Source of the DNA: Megalonaias nervosa
Taxonomy: Eukaryota; Mollusca; Bivalvia; Unionida; Unionidae
Assembly (NCBI GenBank): GCA_016617855.1
Contig: JAECUM010093598.1
Location: 1 to 64,000 of the forward strand
Direction: 5' to 3'
DNA: 64,000 nt
Part shown: in pieces, positions 59,646 through 64,000 of the stretch
Layout: each line of letters begins with the position of its first letter
Position numbering within the stretch: the first letter of the stretch is position 1
Translations under genes and position numbers: made by a program
Notes under the pieces: model-generated
The model's database searches: none
What the model was told of the DNA's origin: nothing
What the model saw: only the letters and a program-made list of their open reading frames with translations

Positions 59646-59794
59646 TGTGTGTGTTTGGGTGAGTGGGTGTGATATTTGCAGCTCCAGCATTTTATATTTT
59701 TGTGCTTTTCAGGTTTCTTGGATATGTGGATAAAATTGGCACAGCATATCAGGCCCCAACAGTTGCAAGTGGATATGGAGCTTACATAGCTCAG
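37117..59794 (+). CDS. PSMB4: PSMB4, proteasome subunit beta type-4 (beta-7), four exons, 3' end beyond window
   Basis: PSMB4 is a non-catalytic beta ring subunit of the 20S proteasome (yeast Pre4), an Ntn-hydrolase fold that contacts neighbours across the two beta rings. Exons 37117-37235, 48380-48586, 50908-51054 and 59713-59794 (119, 207, 147 and 82 nt) join in phase (2, 2, 2, 0) through GT-AG sites into 185 codons with no stop. Family-identical stretches include [72 protein letters not shown] and GYGAYIAQ. A propeptide of about 38 residues precedes Thr39, which aligns with the processing site in the human protein. The last about 79 residues of the usual about 264 are not in the window. 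The copy looks intact. Introns are 11.1, 2.3 and 8.7 kb. Confidence 0.97.
37236..37494. other. Start of PSMB4 intron 1
   Basis: Intronic, no feature seen apart from the donor GTATGT. Confidence 0.5.
37495..38200. mobile_element. TA-flanked MITE, family E, copy 2
   Basis: Left end GTCTGACTATACATCCCCG and right end (inverted) GTCCGACTATATCAACCCG, each followed by TTTGTTTGTACCCCCCTACC. TA precedes it at 37493-37494; the right flank has decayed to TT. The body resembles 14709-15443 (TTTCATGCTTAACG, GGACTTGTCC-GGAACTGGAAATG). Confidence 0.85.
38228..38796. mobile_element. MITE, family F, copy 1
   Basis: Inverted ends CTATAGTATAAGCCACATGG and CTATAATGCAAGTCACACGG, both followed by GTCATGTA. The body (GGTGGCCATGCA, TTCATTGTGACATCACA) is repeated in reverse complement at 51574-52144. 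Confidence 0.85.
38797..39708. other. PSMB4 intron 1, unassigned
   Basis: No supported gene; the 95-codon plus frame at 39031 matches nothing I know. Confidence 0.4.
39709..39966 (-). pseudogene. hAT-type transposase C-terminal remnant
   Basis: A minus-strand frame ends with [20 protein letters not shown] then [12 protein letters not shown], the layout of the hAT dimerisation domain ([21 protein letters not shown]). The usual ER is EH here, and no upstream transposase core is visible. It lies outside the element at 40486-45137, so it is from a separate insertion. Confidence 0.6.
40768..40930 (-). pseudogene. hAT dimerisation-domain remnant
   Basis: Minus-strand frame with [32 protein letters not shown] and FETALNK before a TAG at 40768-40770. 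This is the C-terminus of a hAT transposase. In-frame stops precede TER and interrupt it twice more. The core domain between this and the zinc finger is not recognisable. Confidence 0.77.
41159..42916. mobile_element. Nested hAT-like non-autonomous element
   Basis: The ends are CAGGGGTCACGCTA and, inverted, CAGGGGTCAAGCTA. ATAGT flanks both sides (41154-41158, 42917-42921). Subterminal motifs are GGCGAAGTGGGCGAAAAAGT on the left and multiple CACTTCTCC/GGAGAAGT copies on the right. No transposase-like frame is present. A (TA)n run is at 42718-42774. It sits inside the 40486-45137 element, so it is younger. Confidence 0.85.
42718..42774. repeat. (TA)n microsatellite
   Basis: About 27 TA dinucleotides without interruption. 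Confidence 0.97.
43900..44133 (+). mobile_element. Possible LTR 3' end
   Basis: AATAAATTATTTTCAATT, then ACTTGTTTGTTTTGC and a terminal GCAGTCGTAACA, resembles the 3' end of the gypsy LTR (AATAAATTATTTTG ... GTAACA) and the sequence at 47240-47332. No matching 5' end or target duplication was found. Confidence 0.35.
44188..44375 (-). pseudogene. Transposase zinc-finger exon remnant
   Basis: Minus-strand exon ending at a GTAAGT donor after KHESMRG. It reads [20 protein letters not shown], then MFCDVCTK, an in-frame TAA, then [21 protein letters not shown], CxxC and KHE spacing fit the BED/TTF-type finger at the N-terminus of hAT transposases. It lies at the expected 5' side of the 40486-45137 element. 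Confidence 0.75.
45289..45812. mobile_element. MITE, family G
   Basis: Inverted ends of about 65 bases: both contain GCCAAGGTTCTGATGTGATAA then CCTATCTACACCTTGGC, with a variable outermost ATCCATCTTTGCTA/ATCTCCACCTTCTCTT. No frame inside is recognised. Confidence 0.85.
45813..46689. other. PSMB4 intron 1, unassigned
   Basis: Nothing named. TGTTAAGACC at 46136 could be the start of an LTR ending at 47332, but no target duplication supports it. Confidence 0.35.
46690..46998 (-). mobile_element. tRNA-derived SINE, family C, copy 2
   Basis: Minus-strand head CTCCAGTGGCCTAGTGATTA with GAGCGTCCGCCTC and B box GGGTTCGAATCCCAGC. The body matches 34556-34808 (TGGGGCATCATGCC read on the plus strand). 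Confidence 0.87.
47040..47332 (+). mobile_element. Possible LTR 3' end
   Basis: AATAAATTATTTGTTGATTT, then AAACTTGTTGGTTTTGC and a terminal GAGTCGTAACA, parallel the 3' ends at 2500-2586 and 50070-50151. The 5' boundary is not fixed. Confidence 0.4.
47333..47982. other. PSMB4 intron 1, unassigned
   Basis: No gene or repeat recognised. Confidence 0.4.
47983..48142. repeat. Tandem array, about 58-bp unit, three copies
   Basis: ACTGTAAAGATG, GAGATCATGATGTC and TATTATCCC recur three times with indels. Confidence 0.78.
48380..48586 (+). CDS. PSMB4: PSMB4 exon 2
   Basis: Acceptor TTTTTCAG before 48380 and donor GTAAGT after 48586. It begins with the last base of the split Met codon, then [36 protein letters not shown] and [12 protein letters not shown]. 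This is the start of the mature Ntn-fold domain. Human has [14 protein letters not shown] and [14 protein letters not shown] at these places. Confidence 0.97.
48587..49020. other. PSMB4 intron 2, unassigned
   Basis: No feature seen. Confidence 0.4.
49021..49165. repeat. Direct duplication, about 62-bp unit, two copies
   Basis: CTTGTTTCCATCCATCTG, then CCCATCAGTTAGTTATGTAA and GACTTTCCTCCTGTAAATAA, occurs twice in tandem with about four differences. Confidence 0.88.
49262..50151 (+). mobile_element. Solo LTR of the gypsy family, GATAT target duplication
   Basis: An 890-bp LTR opens TGTTATGTATATGTAATTAA and ends GACACGTAACA, closely matching the LTR at 1657-2586. It is flanked by GATAT at 49257-49261 and 50152-50156, the 5-bp duplication expected of an LTR element. 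No internal sequence remains, so two LTRs recombined. It lies in PSMB4 intron 2 in the sense orientation, with an AATAAA near 50080. Confidence 0.95.
50157..50907. other. PSMB4 intron 2, unassigned
   Basis: No feature seen except the exon 3 acceptor at its end. Confidence 0.4.
50908..51054 (+). CDS. PSMB4: PSMB4 exon 3
   Basis: Acceptor ATCATTTCAG and donor GTAAGA. It completes the Val codon from exon 2, then encodes [39 protein letters not shown] and IVGGLQDSE, ending two bases into a Pro codon. NPLWNT and IGG/IVGG are hallmarks of this subunit. Confidence 0.97.
51055..51349. other. Start of PSMB4 intron 3
   Basis: No feature seen. Confidence 0.4.
51350..51560. repeat. DIRS copy B terminal repeat
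   Basis: CATAATACCTTAGAAGAACTATTACTACC, in pieces, then CTGCCTACCTTGGTGGT and CCAGTTACTACTTCTGCTC, correspond to the repeat at 15550-15740, more diverged. Confidence 0.7.
51574..52144. mobile_element. MITE, family F, copy 2
   Basis: Ends CTATAGTGAAAGTCACACAG and, inverted, GTATAGTACAAGTCACATGG, followed by GTCATGTATGC. The body is the reverse complement of 38228-38796. Confidence 0.85.
52145..52800. other. PSMB4 intron 3, unassigned
   Basis: No domain or repeat named; probably part of DIRS copy B or flanking intron. Confidence 0.35.
52815..52870. repeat. Short inverted repeat
   Basis: TAGACTGACAACCA and TGGTTGTCAGTCTA are perfect 14-base arms with a loop of about 22 bases. Confidence 0.85.
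53560..55449 (+). pseudogene. DIRS copy B gag-like frame split by an insertion
   Basis: A frame from 53560 runs to the TTTGTG at 53845-53850. The same frame resumes at the second TTTGTG (55270-55275) and goes on through [14 protein letters not shown] to 55449. The 1.4-kb element between them is therefore an insertion into a once-continuous frame. The protein has no motif I recognise; gag is inferred from position. Confidence 0.5.
53851..55269. mobile_element. Terminal-inverted-repeat element with 6-bp target duplication
   Basis: Ends TAGACCTGCCAAC and, inverted, CAGAGCTGCCAAC; direct repeat TTTGTG at 53845-53850 and 55270-55275. CAGAGCTG fits the general hAT end form. A 133-codon minus frame (54998-54597) has no recognisable domain. 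It is younger than DIRS copy B. Confidence 0.8.
55575..55940 (+). pseudogene. DIRS copy B conserved segment upstream of RT
   Basis: A 121-codon frame with [19 protein letters not shown], the counterpart of GGRLQFFAAEWDKI in copy A. In DIRS elements this segment lies just before the reverse transcriptase. The expected RT does not follow. Confidence 0.65.
56190..56820 (+). pseudogene. DIRS copy B tyrosine recombinase, broken
   Basis: The first frame (56190-56537) reads [36 protein letters not shown] and [17 protein letters not shown], then a TAA. The next frame has [19 protein letters not shown] and ends near QDQVRALKW. The layout matches tyrosine recombinases of DIRS elements. Where the first catalytic Arg is expected (ALASGRR-like), this copy has ALANGKW, so it would be inactive even without the stop. 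Confidence 0.8.
57135..57375. repeat. Tandem array, about 34-bp unit, seven copies
   Basis: GATGATGTTCCATTTGCCCT then GGGATGGACTCCAT recurs with variants. It lies just after the recombinase of DIRS copy B, as arrays do in copy A. Confidence 0.88.
57376..59352. other. PSMB4 intron 3, unassigned
   Basis: AT-rich, with no frame, palindrome or tandem array that I can name. Confidence 0.4.
59353..59548. mobile_element. Two-hairpin foldback element, family D, copy
   Basis: AAACTGCATAGACCCAGATC pairs with GGGTCTGTGAAGTTT, and AAACAGCATAGATC pairs with GATCTTTGCTGTTT. The order matches 24750-24959, ending in ACTTGTGAGTGAGAA. Confidence 0.75.
59562..59640. repeat. (TA)n microsatellite
   Basis: About 38 TA repeats, preceded by GTATGTATGT. 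It lies 73 bases upstream of PSMB4 exon 4. Confidence 0.97.
59713..59794 (+). CDS. PSMB4: PSMB4 exon 4
   Basis: Acceptor TGCTTTTCAG and donor GTAAAT. One base completes the Pro codon from exon 3, then 27 codons run [27 protein letters not shown]. Human is FLGYVDMLGVAYEAP, GYGAYLAQ. The exon ends in phase 0; the following exon is not in the window. Confidence 0.96.
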
Positions 59795-62239
59795 GTAAAT
59801 AATGTTGCCATCAACAATCTTTGTAGCAGATATATGCATCCTTGTTCATTACCAGCAATTCAATTAGAAAACTTTTTTTTATTTCACAGGGTATCTCATT
59901 GCAATAGACTTCCAAAAACTCGAAGTTTTGATTGCCCCCCAAAAAATCATGCAGGGACTGGAGATTTTCTTTCACATTCTGGCTCTCAAATTGTTGGTAA
60001 CAAATATCTTGTTCTGATTTATAGCAAAATAATGCAAAAAATATTCATATTATTAGTTAAAAAGAGTTATTTTAGATAAAGGAAAATAAAATATCTTGGC
60101 TAGAAAAAAAATTGCAGCAGCTGCCACTCCCAGAATTAAATGGTAAGTATTTGCTTTGTGTATGTTAATTGTTGTATAAGTTGTCATTTAAACATTAACT
60201 CAAGTGGGATGATTAAGCTTGCACTAAAGCTGACACCCATTAAAAGTAATTGCACTGACATTGGAGAGCTTGTTGATAAAAATAGAAAATATTGACACTG
60301 AAGCAAACAGTTTACTATCTATCCTCTTGATACAACAGAAATTTTGAATGGGATGGGAAGAAATATATGAGAAAACCAGTATACTTACAACACACGGACT
60401 CAACAAACAAATTCAATTAGAAAAAAAAAACTCTCCTGAAAATCCTGCGATGATTTTCAATCTTTACAAGAAATATATGCACATAACACATTACCATACT
60501 GTAGTAAAAAAGTTTTAAAAAATGACATTTTTTTGTCTGGATTTGGCCCGAATATCTTTCACAATATCCCATTTGTCTGCCATGTTGGTATACATGAAAT
60601 TATGTAAAATTAATTTGTAAAAGATATAACTATTTTCTTTAAAAAATCAGAATTTTTGGAATTATTTTGTTATAAAAAATGAAAACATGCTTTTAGTATC
60701 ATTAAATTTGTAAAAACATTACCATAATGATGGAAACCACTGAAGTTCTGGTACACTGAAAAAGTACCATATGTACCACCAGAAGAAAAGTGCTGCAGTA
60801 TACTTGTAATAGCACATGCCTCTGTTGGCCACATATATACTTGATCATGACTCAGCACTGCTTTACCTCTTTAAAATACTATGAATTTATAATTTTTCTT
60901 TTATTTGTGGGGTGATTGCTTTTGTGAATTTCTTTGTTGGTGAAAGCCACTAATTTGAGTGGTCCAAAGAATAAGATCCATGAGTAAACACAGTAGGAAA
61001 CCCACCATTTTACAATCCACAAATTAAACTTCCAAAACTTTTATATTTTTTAACCCCTCTCAACAAAATTGATGCCAATGAAGATAAAGGAAATTAAGGT
61101 ATATTTAGTTTGATACTAAAGTTATCCAGTTGACTATTTAGCTGCAGTGACCACATTCTTACCAAACTAAAGCAATGAATCAGACACTCTAGCTGGTGTT
61201 TAATACCAATAGTAGCAAAGAAAATGTAATGTACGATTAGATCGGACATCAAACAGTGGAAAACAACTTTTCAGGGTGACACTGACATATTTGCTAATAA
61301 CATGTTAACTGGAATTTTGGTCCCCATAACATGTTAACAGCATTAATCCACACCAATCATTTTCATTTTGCGTCAGATTTTTTATACAGAGAACTTTATT
61401 TTCTTACCAAGATTTTGAAACTATAATTAATAATAATCTCTCTTATGTTTAATAAATCATAGCTCAAAAATTTAATGAGTAAAAAGGTGTGTAGAATGTT
61501 ACACACAACAAAGTACAGTCGTACTTACCATAATATTCACTTTTATTAACAGTTGCCTGGTTTCAACAATCATTCCTTTTTCCTCCCTTGGCATTTCCAT
61601 TGTAAAAGTCATATTAAATGGTCATCTGATTTCCTGCTTAAACAGCCATGTGTTTCATAACCAAACATTAGTTTGTTATTGATTTAAGTGGTTGTCTGAA
61701 TGTGTAAACAATGCAGATAAAAAATAAAATTCCAAAGAAGAGTATTATTTAGATAAACACACATCATATAAATTGCTGTGTAAACGTGCTTATATTCACC
61801 ATACTTTAATCAATCTGTCATTGTAACTTTATGTTGGCTAATCTCCCTTTTGTTATTTTAAGAACTGAATAAAGCCACAGTCTTCCTTGGAAACTATGTT
61901 TTGGGGGAAACAGCTTGAACTAATTCTTTTTTTTTTTTTTTTTTAGCCCTCACACAAATTTGTGCAAGGAATGCACATTAGACCATACAAAATGTATTCA
62001 TTAGAAAAGCTAAATTGAGAACTAATTTTATACAGAATTTTCTTTAGTTTATTAAGTCCTACCTATGTAATAATTATAATAAGGGATTACATTATAATAG
62101 CTTGCAGGTCAAGATCATCGTAAGTTTTTCTCATGCATTTGTGAAAGTCAGATTCAACTTTCAAACACTACTTATTTCTGGGGAATAGGTGGATTATCAT
62201 TATTGTCAGTAAAAATTGCAACAAGATGATAATAGTATG
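59795..62239. other. PSMB4 intron 4, unassigned
   Basis: No exon matching the expected PSMB4 C-terminus (the YYRDAR region) and no named repeat. T-rich runs lie at 61926-61945. Confidence 0.45.
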
Positions 62240-62581
62240 ATTGTTTTTGTGGATTTAATGCCATTTTTCAGCACATGGCAGCCAGTATATTTGGTGAAAA
62301 CCCTAGAAAGAACCATCAACCCATGGGAAGTTACTGGCAAGTTTTCTCACATACCATGTTATCTGAACTGAAACTTTAACCCATGCAGACAGGGGTGAGA
62401 TGGCAATAATTTGTAAAGGCAAGTGTCTTAGGCCACTCATCTTCCCAGGGTCCTTATAACAGTATAAAATAAGTTCTCACATACCATATTGTCTGAGATG
62501 AGATTTTAACCCACGCAGGCAGAGGAGAGATGGCAATAATTTGTACAGGTGAGCACCAAAGACCACTCTTCCTCCCAGTCT
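62240..62581 (-). mobile_element. tRNA-derived SINE, family A, degenerate copy plus partial duplicate
   Basis: TTTAATGCCATTTTTCAGCACA and GGTGAGATGGCAATAATTTG match the family A body and head in minus orientation to about 62452. The head portion then repeats at about 62470-62581. The tRNA boxes are heavily mutated, so this is an old copy. Confidence 0.8.
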
Positions 62582-62779
62582 GTTTTAATGGTATGTAAAA
62601 AGTCAGCATAATTCAGTATGCACAAAATGCATTGTGCTCTGAGGACAGTGAACAGATAGTCACAGTGTATATACCAGATCTTCATTAAATATCATTCCAT
62701 GTCTTTGAAATGAGAATGTTAACATGCATTATTCATTGGGTAATTTAACAACAGATACTAAATGAGCCATATAGTTACT

Positions 62780-63085
62780 ACAGTGTGACCCCGCTATAGC
62801 ACACTCCGTTATAACACGAATTCGGATATAACACGGTTGTGGTGTGGCTCCCGAAATTTCATATGCATATATTTTTCTCATACACGAAAAAAAAATCTTT
62901 CTTAAAAGTACAAAAAAAACCCAAAAAAAATTTATTATCATTTTAGGGAAGAGATCACTTATGAATAAATACAAGACAATCGTGGCATGGCTACTGAAAT
63001 TTTATATGCATTTTTCTCATCCACGAAAAAATAGTGTTTTCTTCTTAAAAGTACGCAAAATAACATGTCAAAATTTTTCTAGAAT
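62780..63085. repeat. CAGTGTGACCCCGC-headed repeat with internal duplication
   Basis: TACAGTGTGACCCCGCTATA resembles a TA-flanked DNA-transposon end, with GTTATAACACG and GGATATAACACGG motifs. A block (GAAATTTCATATGCAT ... TTCTTAAAAGTAC) is repeated about 125 bases later. No matching right end is seen. Confidence 0.55.
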
Positions 63086-63088
63086 CAC

Positions 63089-63410
63089 GCAGGGCTTTGC
63101 CAATGTCGCAAATTGCGATTTTTTTTTCCCTTATTGGCGGCAAAATATACCATCTGGCGATTTTTTTTTTTATTGGCGACATTGTTGGCTGTTTAAACTT
63201 GTATATACAACCATCGGTTTAGAGTGGAGAAATTTAGAGGCCCCATGAAAGGATGCTGCAAAGTTGATATAAAATGCACTGAAATTTATCTATTGTTACA
63301 TAAACAAGTTCTTTGTCCATATTGACAAACCATCTTAACAGTGCATTGTTATATCATAATCCGCTTATGTTGACATCTAGCATGAGTACTGTATGTTTTG
63401 AGATATCTGC
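63089..63410 (-). mobile_element. Second copy of the 40486-45137 element terminus, inverted
   Basis: GCCAATGTCGCAAATTGCGA, then ATCTGGCGAT, GGCTGTTTAA and TTATGTTGACATCT, is the reverse complement of about 44810-45125. The outermost CAGGGATCGTCCTGGGCTTC is shortened to CAGGGCTTTGCC. Confidence 0.8.
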
Positions 63411-64000
63411 TTTTTTTCAAATTTACATTTCTGGTAGCGGAGATCAACCGGACAAGGCATTATCTCATAATCTATCTTCGTTGGATTTTTGGCTGCTCGC
63501 TAGTAATTAATATATTTACATAGACTGACATTTGTATGTGGATGGTAAGTAAAATTCCTCTTTTTTTCACTCAGAATTAAATCCTTCAGAACATTCACAT
63601 TTTCTGTAGTAATCCCTGTCATCAGACCAGAACACCTGCATCTCTATCGTCGATTGACCCTTTCTTTAAATTTCTGATGCATGCGTGGAAGGCAGCATCA
63701 CTCCACTACCATAAATGTAAAAAAAAAAAAGCTCTCACTTGTCTATTCAATAGGCAGGGAGGAACAGTAACTACAATTGACCATACGACGGCCAATTCAT
63801 TTTTTTTTAAAAAATGTACCCAGATAAAATAGTAGCTGAAATTTCAAAGAAAACATTACCTTTGAAGCACCAATTGTTATGAAAACGAAATAAGCAAATG
63901 GAAAAAAAAAATCAGTCTCAATCATGCAATACAATTTTTTGATGTTGCCGCCACAATAAGAAACGGGCATTTGTTTGGTTCTCCAAAGCTGTCCTTTAGC
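63411..64000. other. Right edge, unassigned
   Basis: No exon or named repeat. It probably continues the element at 63089 or PSMB4 intron 4. Confidence 0.35.

Noticed and set aside
59294..59839. 181-codon minus frame and overlapping frames with long IYIYIY runs
   Set aside because: They are translations of the (TA)n microsatellite and flanking foldback element.
60118..60141. Tiny PSMB4 exon between TTGCAG and GTAAGT
   Set aside because: It would encode about LPLPELN, which does not fit the conserved sequence after GAYIAQ, and no following exon is seen.

Overview
The window is animal nuclear DNA. It has spliced genes with GT-AG introns of 2-11 kb, tRNA-derived SINEs, LTR and DIRS-type retrotransposons, hAT-like and TA-flanked DNA elements, and many minisatellites. 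Base composition is AT-rich. The repeat mix suggests a marine invertebrate, probably a lophotrochozoan such as a mollusc. That last step is inference; no rRNA or mitochondrial marker is present to test it.

Only two host genes are recognisable, arranged head to head. On the minus strand, four coding exons of BLOC1S6 (pallidin, a BLOC-1 subunit) lie at 30555-30492, 23877-23769, 13207-13120 and 5979-5893. They join in perfect phase into 116 codons; the last exon(s) are not seen and probably lie beyond the left edge. On the plus strand, four exons of PSMB4 (proteasome beta-7 subunit) lie at 37117-37235, 48380-48586, 50908-51054 and 59713-59794. They give 185 codons in phase; the C-terminal third lies beyond the right edge. 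The start codons are about 6.5 kb apart, so regulatory sequence for both genes probably lies between 30.6 and 37.1 kb.

Nearly everything else is repeats inside introns or between the genes. 1-2586 is the 3' end of a Ty3/gypsy element (broken RT-RNase H, polypurine tract, 3' LTR), with a solo LTR of the same family at 49262-50151 flanked by GATAT. 2587-5545 holds satellites with 80-, 20- and 43-bp units. 7372-11570 is a hAT-like element with a three-exon BED-finger transposase pseudogene. 11.8-12.9 kb holds tandem repeats and a SINE. 15.55-23.45 kb is a DIRS-like tyrosine-recombinase retrotransposon on the minus strand with inverted terminal repeats, interrupted by a pogo/Tigger-like element. 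24-32.4 kb holds foldback elements and minisatellites, including a 1.36-kb array of 28-bp units. PSMB4 intron 1 carries MITEs and a nested pair of hAT-like elements (40486-45137 containing 41159-42916). Intron 3 carries a second DIRS-like copy (about 51.35-57.13 kb), itself interrupted by a 1.4-kb terminal-inverted-repeat element. Intron 4 is mostly featureless to the right edge.

No CRISPR array, operon, rRNA or functional tRNA gene was found. The most interesting material is the set of hAT-like elements with 5- or 6-bp target duplications, the gypsy element whose RNase H runs directly into the 3' end (an integrase-upstream order), and the pair of DIRS-like elements.
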